Origin: Treponema sp. UBA6988
GTDB taxonomy: Bacteria > Spirochaetota > Spirochaetia > Treponematales > Treponemataceae
Assembly: GCA_002448445.1 (NCBI GenBank)
Contig: DJYC01000037.1
Coordinates: forward strand, 1 to 51,365
DNA: 51,365 bases
Direction of reading: 5' to 3'
Position 1 is the stretch's first letter. Every line of letters begins with the position of its first letter. Both the position numbers and the translations under genes were made by a program. A model generated the notes under the pieces. It was not told the origin of the DNA. It ran no database searches and saw only the letters and a program-made list of their open reading frames with translations. Shown here piece after piece: positions 8,320-16,292 of this stretch.

Positions 8320-10305
8320 TTACACAAAAGCCGCAAGCTCTTCCCAGCGCGAATATGATTTTTCAAGCTCCTCTTCCACCTCTTTGTACCTGTTACCAGC
8401 CACAGAAGCCTTTTCGTAGTCACCGCTGGCCATGTCTTCCTCAAGCTTTTTCTGCTCATCCTCAAGCTCTGCTATGCGCACTTCAAGCCCTTCAAATTCC
8501 TTCTGTTCCTTATACGAAAGTTTTTTCTTTTTTTGCAAAGTCACACTCGTATCGCTTGCCTGCACGCCTTGTAAACTAGCGCTAGAAGACGCCTCTTTTT
8601 TCTTTTCAGCATCCTCCTTTGCCTTAAGCTCCATGTACTGAATGTATTCGCTGCACTTCCCCACGTAACCGGAAACGCTTCCGTCGCTCTCCAAAACAAG
8701 AAGCGTATCTGCAACCTTGTCCATAAAATAGCGGTCGTGGCTAACAACCAAAAGGCAGCCGGAAAAACCGGAAAGGAACTGCTCAAGAATATTCATCGTA
8801 AAAATATCAAAGTCGTTGGTGGGTTCATCCAAAATCAAAAAGTTGGGATTGGAAAGAAGAAGCCGCACAAGAAAAAGCCTCTTCCTCTCACCGCCGCTCA
8901 AAGTTCCAACCGGTGAATACTGAACCTTTCCCTCAAAGCCAAAGCGGTCCAAAAACTGAGATGCGCTAAGGGTAGTTCCGTCGTTCATCTGCATAACCTC
9001 AGCCGCCTCTTTTGCGTATTCGAGAACCGTCATGTCCAAATCCGCAAAAACAGGATTCTGCTTGTAATAGGCAAAGACCGTGTTTTCCCCAACCGTAACC
9101 GAACCCTTGTCCGGCAAAAGTTCCCCGGTAATTATGTTAAGCAAAGTTGACTTTCCAGTGCCGTTGTTTCCAAAAACGCCAATCTTCTGCCCCTTGTTAA
9201 AAGTAAAGCTAAAATCCTTAAGCACAGGGGCCGCATTCTGAGCACCCGCATCTTTACCGGCACCATTCTTGCAAGCACCATTCTTTGAAAGCCCGGCCTT
9301 TTTAGCCACCGCATACCCCTTGGGAAAATCCTTACAAATATCCTTCAGCTCAAGAATCTTTCCGCCAAGCCGCCGCCCCGCAACCTCAAATGCAAAGCCC
9401 TTCTCTTCCTTTAGCTTCTCGCGGTTAATAAGAGCCATATCGTGCTGAATGCGAGCCTTAGCCTTTGTTCCCCTTGCGCAAGGACCCCGCATAAGCCAGT
9501 CGCGCTCAACACGAAGAACAGATTCAATGCGACGCTCCGTATTCTTGTAAACCTCAAGCTCGGTCTGCTTCTTTTCCAAATAAGTTGAATAGTTGCCCTT
9601 GTAAAGCTTAACGCCGCCGTTAGCAATCTCGTAGATATTGTTGCAGACTGCATCCAAAAAGTAGCGGTCGTGCGTTACCATAAGAACTGCCCGCTTGGTC
9701 TGGGCAAGATAGTTCTGCAGCCAGTAAATCGTCGTAATGTCCAGATGGTTTGTAGGCTCGTCCAAAAGCAAAAGCTTAGTGTCTTCCACAAGAACCTGGG
9801 CAAGCGAAACCTTCTTTGCCATACCGCCCGAAAGCTCCCCCATCTTGCGCGAAAGATCATTAATGCCAAGCATGCTAAGCACCGACTCAATCTGCTGGCG
9901 GTAATTCCAAAGGCCACCCTCTTCCATCTTAAAATTCAGATCGTCAAATTTTGCCCTAAGCGAATCAGACGCAGCACTTTCCATCTGGGCGCAAAGCTTG
10001 TCGTACTCGCGGATAATGTTAAGCTTTGGAGAAGAAGACTTAAAAATGTGGGCTTCAATCGTATCGTCAGGATTAAAAAGAGGATTCTGCGGCAAAAAAG
10101 AAAGCCCGGCTTCCTTATTAATCACCACCGTACCTTCATCCGGCACAAGCAGCCCCGCAACAGTATTCAGCAAAGTGGACTTACCCGTACCATTGCGACC
10201 AATCAGGGCAGCCTTGTCGCCCTCGTCCAAGCCAAAAGTAACCCCAGTAAAAAGCGGCTCTTCCCGCCCAATTTTTGAAAGATTGTTAATAGAAAGAAGA
10301 TTCAT
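8320..10305 (-). CDS. ABC-F family ATPase, Uup-like
   Basis: ABC-F proteins are soluble twin ATPases that act on ribosomes rather than in transport. The 661 residues contain two ABC domains: Walker A GRNGTGKST with signature LSGGMAKKV in the first, and GNNGTGKST with LSGGERKRL in the second. Both Walker B motifs (LLLDEPTNHLD and LILDEPTNDFD) are intact. A Lys/Gly/Ala-rich insertion (KNGACKNGAGKDAG) precedes the second domain. The last 100 residues form a charged coiled coil, as in Uup, EttA relatives and resistance ABC-Fs. There is no membrane segment. It is monocistronic, with a TGCTATACT -10 ending seven bases before the ATG. Confidence 0.9.
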   Translation of the reverse strand: MNLLSINNLSKIGREEPLFTGVTFGLDEGDKAALIGRNGTGKSTLLNTVAGLLVPDEGTVVINKEAGLSFLPQNPLFNPDDTIEAHIFKSSSPKLNIIREYDKLCAQMESAASDSLRAKFDDLNFKMEEGGLWNYRQQIESVLSMLGINDLSRKMGELSGGMAKKVSLAQVLVEDTKLLLLDEPTNHLDITTIYWLQNYLAQTKRAVLMVTHDRYFLDAVCNNIYEIANGGVKLYKGNYSTYLEKKQTELEVYKNTERRIESVLRVERDWLMRGPCARGTKAKARIQHDMALINREKLKEEKGFAFEVAGRRLGGKILELKDICKDFPKGYAVAKKAGLSKNGACKNGAGKDAGAQNAAPVLKDFSFTFNKGQKIGVFGNNGTGKSTLLNIITGELLPDKGSVTVGENTVFAYYKQNPVFADLDMTVLEYAKEAAEVMQMNDGTTLSASQFLDRFGFEGKVQYSPVGTLSGGERKRLFLVRLLLSNPNFLILDEPTNDFDIFTMNILEQFLSGFSGCLLVVSHDRYFMDKVADTLLVLESDGSVSGYVGKCSEYIQYMELKAKEDAEKKKEASSSASLQGVQASDTSVTLQKKKKLSYKEQKEFEGLEVRIAELEDEQKKLEEDMASGDYEKASVAGNRYKEVEEELEKSYSRWEELAAFV

Positions 10306-10341
10306 TTGCAGCAGTATAGCATTTTTATTGGATAATATACA
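10306..10341 (-). promoter_or_regulatory. ABC-F gene promoter, extended -10, leaderless layout
   Basis: On the minus strand an extended -10, TGCTATACT (10321-10313), lies seven bases before the ATG; the -35 (TGTATA, 10341-10336, spacer 17) is weak. Transcription would start within one base of the ATG at 10305. Confidence 0.55.
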
Positions 10342-10397
10342 GTAGGTAATTTTTTAAATCATGCGGCACTTTTTTATGCAAAACATCCGCGTCCCAA

Positions 10398-10760
10398 AAG
10401 AACATCTTGCCATTTTTTATTTGGTCAACAAGCAGCGCCAAGGACGGCGCGTCAAGTGTTTGCAGAAAGACTCGAGTTTTTTCGCCAGAAAACCCGTCCT
10501 AAAAAATGGCAAGGAGGCCATCTTTTAGGGGCTTTCCGCCATTCCGCTTTCGCTCCAGCCGCTTCCCTCGCTCCCATGCGGTCGCTCAGTCCAGTGGCCG
10601 CCTCCGGCGTGGCTCCAATCCCTGCCGTGCTTGCACCGCAAAAACAAATGTCAGACAAGCAGCACCAAGGATGGTGCGTCGTTTGTTAGCAGAAAAACAA
10701 GTCGAGTTTTGCAAAAACTCGCGTGAAAAAAAATTACACGGACGTAATTTTTTTTCATCT
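10398..10760 (+). repeat. Hairpin repeat element B, double copy
   Basis: This region without other genes holds two hairpin sets. B1: stem-loop 1 at 10435-10450 (GCGCC, loop AAGGAC, GGCGC); an imperfect hairpin at about 10473-10497; stem-loop 2 at 10498-10529 (CCTAAAAAATGGC, loop AAGGAG, GCCATCTTTTAGG). The tail with GCTTTCCGCC and CTCCAATCCCTGCCG follows. B2: stem-loop 1 at 10662-10677 (GCACC, loop AAGGAT, GGTGC); a hairpin at 10703-10721; stem-loop 2 at 10723-10758 (GTGAAAAAAAATTAC, loop ACGGAC, GTAATTTTTTTTCAT). The upstream CTTGCCATTTTTTA at 10406-10419 is complementary to 10500-10513, so B1 stem-loop 2 has a competing partner. Confidence 0.8.
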
Positions 10761-11114
10761 ATTTCTTCCGTGCCCAAATATAAGGGAAAAAATCGCAAGG
10801 CAAAAAACCGTGCAAATGGCAAGAGCAATAAAAGAAGCAAGAATCAGCAGCTTGTACTTATGCCTTTCTTCATAATCCGTATCCGGAAGCCTGCAAAACT
10901 TAACAATATTCCGAACCAGAAAAAACAGCGATACCGGAGCCATAATTATGAACAATTCCACCAAGGCCAGCCTCCTTCGCATAACATAGCACAATTCCGC
11001 TCTTTTGTGCAGAAAAAGCATCGCGAGCAGCGCCAAGTCGTAGACAAATCCGCCTGTTAGAATATTGCCGCTAGTCTGATGGGGTGAATGTAACGCGGGG
11101 ACGGATTGTTCCAT
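10755..11114 (-). CDS. Small membrane protein overlapping the lipoprotein gene end
   Basis: This 119-codon frame has two or three hydrophobic helices (LALVELFIIMAPVSLFFLVR and LLILASFIALAICTVFCLAI) separated by a charged loop, and a basic end. Its first codons overlap the 3' end of the large lipoprotein gene by 44 bases. A shorter product is more likely, starting at an in-frame TTG near 11039 preceded by AGGCGGA, or at the Met beginning MLFLHKRAE. The regular pattern of hydrophobic helices argues for a real gene. The family is not recognised. Confidence 0.5.
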   Translation of the reverse strand: MEQSVPALHSPHQTSGNILTGGFVYDLALLAMLFLHKRAELCYVMRRRLALVELFIIMAPVSLFFLVRNIVKFCRLPDTDYEERHKYKLLILASFIALAICTVFCLAIFSLIFGHGRNR

Positions 11115-14100
11115 CTCGGTTACTTATCGTGTTACAAATAAAAGTCCAATTTATACCAGCGTCACTTTCTGAACCATTGTTCTTTCCTGTCCTTACATAT
11201 TCAAGCGTTGTTGAACGGCTAATGGTTTCACTTCCGTCAATTATATGTAAATCATCACCGTCCTTGTCTCTTCGGAACTTGTCGGCAATTGTTAAGGTTA
11301 TGGTATCTGACGGTGAGCTGAATGTTCTAGAAAAAGAGTAACTCGTATCACGGAGTGGTGTCCATGTTCCTACCACTACATCCTTAAAAGGGTTTTCCGT
11401 CCAACTGAATATATTAATGCCATTAATCTTTATTGTGCCTCTAATCCACATACTTTCACCGCTATTTTTACCCAAACCGGTAATCCACGCAGAAAGTTCT
11501 CCGTTATTTGTCGCCTGCATTGAAAGAGTAACCGGCTTAATCTTTGCCGTAAATTTTCTGGTTACTGTTTCGGAAGTTATGCAGTATTCCCGTGACTGGT
11601 TAACCGTAATTGTATAAACACTAGTACCGTGCCCTATCAAATCGTCATTATCAAAGTCATCGGTGGTTTTTCCACATGACGCTATAACAGAGTCACCCTT
11701 TTTAAGCGACACTTCTATTTTGTTGCCGGTATTCCCGGGGGCAACTTTTACTGGCATCTTGTCATAAGAAATATAGCTGAACATTAAATTCTGTGTTGAG
11801 CTAGTGTCTGCCATTTCCGTCCACACTTTGTTGCTTTCTGTTTTTTTAGCGGAATATTGTATTTTAGCCGGCGCAAGGATTCCCTGGGCAAAGACAAATT
11901 TCTGCGTGGTAAATTCCTTTTCCCTCCATCCCGGTTTAGAGACCCGGAACGTAAGCTTATGGGGACCCAGTGCAAGTTCTCCGCTTGCGGCAAGGTCCAC
12001 AGGGCTTGCGCCAGAGGCCACATAATTCTCCACAACGACTACGCTTGCCCCGGAATTGGCCGAATTGGGCGTTGCAATATAAGCCAGGCTGCCACTACCG
12101 TCCGCTGCAAGTGCAACGTCGTATGCATCATAAAGCAGGTATCTTGTGTCGTCCGGAGTTCCAGACGATGAAGCTTGGCTTCCGTCAAAGTAGAATTTTA
12201 TGCTAGGCTCTTTTAGTTCCTGCACAACCTTGATTTTGCGCGTTACTGTTGTCCCTACAAGGCCTGTTTTGGAAACAGTCACTGATATTACGTAGTTTCC
12301 AACGCCAAGCTGTCCTGACGTATTTCCTGTAAAGTTCTCTCCGCCAACGTGACCGCTAAGTGTCGCCCCACTTTCCTGAGAGGTAATGGTATAGCTTACT
12401 GTGTCATCTGCGTTTTCAACTTCTATGTATTCAAAGTCGCTGCTGCCGTCCGAACATCCGTTCAAGTCAGGGCTAAAGGTAATGGAAGGCAGTGCAACTT
12501 CGGAAAGGGTAACGTCAAATTCATAGTGGCCGCGGGAAGTATTAGAAGAGTAGGAATGGAAATGCTTGCTTGACTTTAGGGCGCTCAATGTCCTTGTAGA
12601 ATCTGATTTTCCTACACTAACCGTACCCAAATCGTCGTTGTCGGAACCTCCGTCATAATCTTCAATCTTTGAGGTGTAGAAATAGAAGGTGTCAGAAGGA
12701 GAGTCCATATAGAGGACATGACTATCTGGTGTTATGGTATGGTTATTGTTAACCTTCGTTCCATTTGCCGCATGATAGCCCTTTAGCACAAGCTGCGGAG
12801 TCCGCGTCGTCTTTGCATAGAAAGTTCCCTTAAGGTCAACATGCTTGTCGCCGTCCGAATTAAAGGCACTTATTTTTCCAACCGTTACGCAAACCCTCTT
12901 AATCTTAACGTAAACATACTTTGTAATTTCCACAGGTGTAAGATTTTCTTTTTCTACCCTCATAACAATTGTGTGGTAGCCGTTTGAAAGCGTTGCATTT
13001 GTTGGCGAAGACACGGTACTGCCGTCCACCGTTACAGTCAGAGTGGAATCTGCATTGGAGACAGGATTGCTTACGGTGTATTTTAGGTTGCTGTAAGTAA
13101 TATAGCTGTACTCGTAGTTTTCGTAGGTCTGCCCTTCATGAGCGGCAGTTCCCGTTTTGTTTCCGTTGGAAGAGGTAAAGGTTGGTTCTTCCAGTGACTT
13201 TAGTATCCAGACTTTTTTGCTTGAGGTAACATCGTTGCAGTTCTTTTTGTGTACCGTGGCAACAAGCGTGTGCTGGTTCGCAGGCAGACTTCCGGTCGCA
13301 GGAACCGTCATTTCGCCGGACTCACTTCCGCCGTCTATGCTTACGGAAAGCCTTGTTCCCGCTTCCGGTGCAGTTATTGTGTAGCCTACAAGGGCGTCAT
13401 CACTTTCCACCTCTATGAACTTGTAGCCGTTCGCGTCTTCATCACAGTCATTAAATTCTTTTTCAAATTCAAACAAGGCTGCATCGGGTGTCTTAACAAG
13501 GGTTATCTTCTTTGCCACCGTTACGGAACGAGCGCCAACCCTGCTTGAAGTAACAGTTATTACGTGCCGTCCTATTCCGCTTACAGTATAAACTCCGCCT
13601 GTTGCGGTCACAGGAATATTGTCCACCATGACAGTCAGGCTGTCTCCTTCCTGGCCTGGAGATGCAGTAAAGGAAACCGTGCCGTCATTGGAAGCTAGCT
13701 CGTAGCATTCGTATTCGGCATTGTCCTCGTCAAATTTGCCGTTCGGCGCATCCAGCACAGTGATTGTCGGCTCAACAAGAACGCACACGCCAAGGCTTGG
13801 GTCTGTGGAAAGGAATTCCGACTTGCGCCCGTGGGGACCGTTTACCTGTACCGTGTATTCGTATGCGGTAAGGCTTGATTCCTGCCCTGGGAAGCAATAA
13901 AAGAATTCTCTGCCACCGCCACTGTTCTTGTTGTCGGCCAGGGTAAGCTCTGACCTTCCCTTCCAGTACAGCTGTCCATCATGCTCGCGCAGGTAATAGT
14001 TCACCTCATAGGTGGAACCTGTGTTCCTGTTAAGGTTCTGCGTGTCGGGCAGCTTAAAGTAAAGGTAGGCATTTTTACCGTCCAAAGGCTCCCTTACAAC

Positions 14101-14646
14101 CATAAGGTCTTTTACGTTGTCTGGCGGCGTGTTCTGAACAAAACTTGCAGAGTAGAAAAGTTCAGGTGCCTGTCCCCTCAAATCTTCCAGGGAAAAATCC
14201 GTACGGTTTTCAGGCCAAAGGCAGCCGGAAAGAGTCCATGTCTTTCCCTCGTGGGCATCGTCAAGCCTTGCCTGTATTTTTACGTGCGTAGGGTCAACCA
14301 TACACTCGCTGTAGTTGTCATTAGATACTACGGCCCCATCTTCTGTCTGCAAGTAAAAGCCGTTTTGCCCTTCTTTGCAAAGCAGGCGCAGCTGTTTGGG
14401 GTTTATGGTGTACAAATTGATTTCTATTGGATTGGCCGCAGAAAGGTTTTGCATGCCGTTCATGGAAACGTGATCTGAGGCATATTCAATTTTTCCAACC
14501 TGACAGGTCGAAGTCCAGTGCTCAAAATATTCCTTTATAGGCTCATCATTTTTAATGTCGGGAACATCAAAGCTACAAGCTAGAAGAGACAAAATGCAAT
14601 AAAACAAGCTGCAAGAGAGCGCAAAAAATTTTGTCCTCATTCTCAT
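11071..14646 (-). CDS. Large surface lipoprotein built of beta-sandwich repeats
   Basis: The start chosen (MRMRTKFF) has GGAGG eight bases upstream; the 15 codons before it are untranslated leader. The 1191 residues begin with a lipoprotein signal ending SLLAC, so Cys24 would be acylated. The body is a string of modules of about 100-140 residues with a shared pattern: an aromatic/acidic lead (YKFIEVESDDALVGYTI, FEYIEVENADDTVSYTI), a T-L-x-V-x-V-D-G strand, GxHxIxVTVSK, and VTRKIxVV. Two units (around SDGDKHVDLKGTFYA and NGELSAWITGLG) carry Asp-rich loops, DYDGGSDNDDLG and DFDNDDLIG, and could bind calcium. The first 330 residues are distinct. The likely role is cell-surface adhesion or scaffolding, which is inference. 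A luxR-type gene lies directly upstream. Confidence 0.8.
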   Translation of the reverse strand: MRMRTKFFALSCSLFYCILSLLACSFDVPDIKNDEPIKEYFEHWTSTCQVGKIEYASDHVSMNGMQNLSAANPIEINLYTINPKQLRLLCKEGQNGFYLQTEDGAVVSNDNYSECMVDPTHVKIQARLDDAHEGKTWTLSGCLWPENRTDFSLEDLRGQAPELFYSASFVQNTPPDNVKDLMVVREPLDGKNAYLYFKLPDTQNLNRNTGSTYEVNYYLREHDGQLYWKGRSELTLADNKNSGGGREFFYCFPGQESSLTAYEYTVQVNGPHGRKSEFLSTDPSLGVCVLVEPTITVLDAPNGKFDEDNAEYECYELASNDGTVSFTASPGQEGDSLTVMVDNIPVTATGGVYTVSGIGRHVITVTSSRVGARSVTVAKKITLVKTPDAALFEFEKEFNDCDEDANGYKFIEVESDDALVGYTITAPEAGTRLSVSIDGGSESGEMTVPATGSLPANQHTLVATVHKKNCNDVTSSKKVWILKSLEEPTFTSSNGNKTGTAAHEGQTYENYEYSYITYSNLKYTVSNPVSNADSTLTVTVDGSTVSSPTNATLSNGYHTIVMRVEKENLTPVEITKYVYVKIKRVCVTVGKISAFNSDGDKHVDLKGTFYAKTTRTPQLVLKGYHAANGTKVNNNHTITPDSHVLYMDSPSDTFYFYTSKIEDYDGGSDNDDLGTVSVGKSDSTRTLSALKSSKHFHSYSSNTSRGHYEFDVTLSEVALPSITFSPDLNGCSDGSSDFEYIEVENADDTVSYTITSQESGATLSGHVGGENFTGNTSGQLGVGNYVISVTVSKTGLVGTTVTRKIKVVQELKEPSIKFYFDGSQASSSGTPDDTRYLLYDAYDVALAADGSGSLAYIATPNSANSGASVVVVENYVASGASPVDLAASGELALGPHKLTFRVSKPGWREKEFTTQKFVFAQGILAPAKIQYSAKKTESNKVWTEMADTSSTQNLMFSYISYDKMPVKVAPGNTGNKIEVSLKKGDSVIASCGKTTDDFDNDDLIGHGTSVYTITVNQSREYCITSETVTRKFTAKIKPVTLSMQATNNGELSAWITGLGKNSGESMWIRGTIKINGINIFSWTENPFKDVVVGTWTPLRDTSYSFSRTFSSPSDTITLTIADKFRRDKDGDDLHIIDGSETISRSTTLEYVRTGKNNGSESDAGINWTFICNTISNRDGTIRPRVTFTPSD

Positions 14647-14777
14647 TCCGAAATCCTCCGGTACCACTATAAGGGCGACTCTGAAAAACACAATGCTCCG
14701 TAGCTTAATAATAGCACAAATTTCGGGGGGGGCACCTACCCAAAAGGGTAGTTTTTTAAAGAAATTTTACACCCAGG

Positions 14778-16193
14778 CTAAATCAAGCCCATAACGCGGG
14801 CCTCCCAGACTGCCTCCAGCGACGACTTTACATTGAGCTTTGAAAATATATTCTTCATGTGGAATTTTACCGTGTTTTCGCTTATAAAATAGAAGTCGGA
14901 TATTTCTTCCTTGCTCTTCCCCTGCTCCAAAAGCTTTAAGATTTCCACTTCGCGCTGTGAAAGAGCTTCTGTATTTATGTTGCGGTCGTTAAGATAGAGC
15001 GGGTGGCTTATGGCCATGCTTCTTGCAATTTCCAAAAGCTTCATCAGAAAGATGCTTTCGCCCCTTTCCTTTATGTAGTCAATCAGCAGTTTAACCACAG
15101 CAGCACCCTCGTCACCGACAAGGCGGTAGAACTTTCTTCGGCGGGCAATTTTTAGCGCACGGTCAAAGGCTTCAAATGCAAGCTCCTTTTTTTGGACGCG
15201 GTAAAAACAGATTGCAACAAGGACGTCCATCTCGCACAAGTCCATGAACCTGTTTCCTTCTTCCAGTAGGGGGCGCAGCTTTTCCGCAAGGGCAAGCAGG
15301 GCTGTGTATTTCTTTTCTATTATGTAACAGCGCATCTTTACCATGTAGCGGTATAGGTCCAGCATGTTAAAGTCGGCATATTCGTCGGGAGACTTGTTTT
15401 TTCTCCAGCGGGAAATACGCCCCTGGTTGCCGTCGTAAAAGGCGGTCATAACGTCCGCAGAGTCTATGTTGTAGGAAAATTCGGCTTCCCCTTTCTCCTT
15501 TACGTACTTGCGGATGTTTTTTATGTAGCTGTGGGATTCAACCAGCTTTCCCTGTGCGATGAGGATTTTTGTCTGAAGGAAAAGGGCTGCAAACAAGAGC
15601 CTGCTCTCTCCTCCCTTGTCAAAAACCTTTATCGTCTTTCCAACATGCACTGCCGCGTCAAGAAGCCTATTCTGCTGGTAGTAGTATTCGGCCAGGAACA
15701 TGTCGTAAATAAAGGGGCAGATTTCCTTGTCGTAAATCCAGGAAAGCTCCTCCAGAACAAAATCCTTTTGCCGCTCCAAAAAGGGGAAAATTCTTGAAAA
15801 GTCGCCAAAGCCGTTTATGACGGAAGGCCGACCGGCTGTTAGCACTACGTGGGTAAGGGGCGTGTTTATGCTCCTAAGATAGCCAATTATGCTTAGTATT
15901 TCATTCCAGCTAACCTTTGGATGCACAATGCGCAAGCCATCCCTCAAAACCTTCATGGGCCCCTGGTCCGGGATTGAATTTATCATTTGCTCCGCCCTTT
16001 CAAGCTCACCGTCCATAATCAGGTTCAGGCACACTCCCGAATTGCAAAGCCACAGTTCAGGCTTTTTAAGGTCATCCGGCGTAAGCCTGTAAAAGGAAAG
16101 CCTGTCGCGGTGAACGTCAATCAGGTGGTAGGAAAGAGAAAACCTTTCCATCCGCTCTTCCAGTTCCTTTGGACTAAGAAATTTTTCTTCCAT
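14778..16193 (-). CDS. LuxR-type transcriptional regulator with an alpha-helical sensor half
   Basis: This protein has 471 residues from the Met beginning MEEKFLSPKELEE. The last 65 residues are a LuxR/GerE helix-turn-helix: ALSQREVEILKLLEQGKSKEEI followed by SENTVKFHMKNIFSKL. The preceding 400 residues are helical and TPR-like, resembling the C-terminal part of MalT-type regulators, without an ATPase or receiver domain. It is divergent from the adenylate cyclase gene and lies 131 bases before the large lipoprotein gene on the same strand, so control of that lipoprotein is a reasonable inference. No Shine-Dalgarno sequence is present; the extended -10 TGATACAAT ends seven bases before the ATG. 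Confidence 0.85.
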   Translation of the reverse strand: MEEKFLSPKELEERMERFSLSYHLIDVHRDRLSFYRLTPDDLKKPELWLCNSGVCLNLIMDGELERAEQMINSIPDQGPMKVLRDGLRIVHPKVSWNEILSIIGYLRSINTPLTHVVLTAGRPSVINGFGDFSRIFPFLERQKDFVLEELSWIYDKEICPFIYDMFLAEYYYQQNRLLDAAVHVGKTIKVFDKGGESRLLFAALFLQTKILIAQGKLVESHSYIKNIRKYVKEKGEAEFSYNIDSADVMTAFYDGNQGRISRWRKNKSPDEYADFNMLDLYRYMVKMRCYIIEKKYTALLALAEKLRPLLEEGNRFMDLCEMDVLVAICFYRVQKKELAFEAFDRALKIARRRKFYRLVGDEGAAVVKLLIDYIKERGESIFLMKLLEIARSMAISHPLYLNDRNINTEALSQREVEILKLLEQGKSKEEISDFYFISENTVKFHMKNIFSKLNVKSSLEAVWEARVMGLI

Positions 16194-16265
16194 AAAAGAT
16201 ATTGTATCATGAAAAAGGCAATTCTTCCTCTTTTGCTTTAAATTTTCCAACTTTGCTGTTATAAT
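16194..16265. promoter_or_regulatory. Divergent promoter region of the luxR-type and cyclase genes
   Basis: Minus strand: extended -10 TGATACAAT (16209-16201) ends seven bases before the luxR-type ATG at 16193. Plus strand: TATAAT at 16260-16265 with a poor -35, giving a leader of about 20 bases that includes AGGA upstream of the cyclase ATG at 16293. The 100-base gap is short enough for shared regulation. Confidence 0.55.
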
Positions 16266-16292
16266 AAAGCATACTCTCATTAGGAAAACTAC

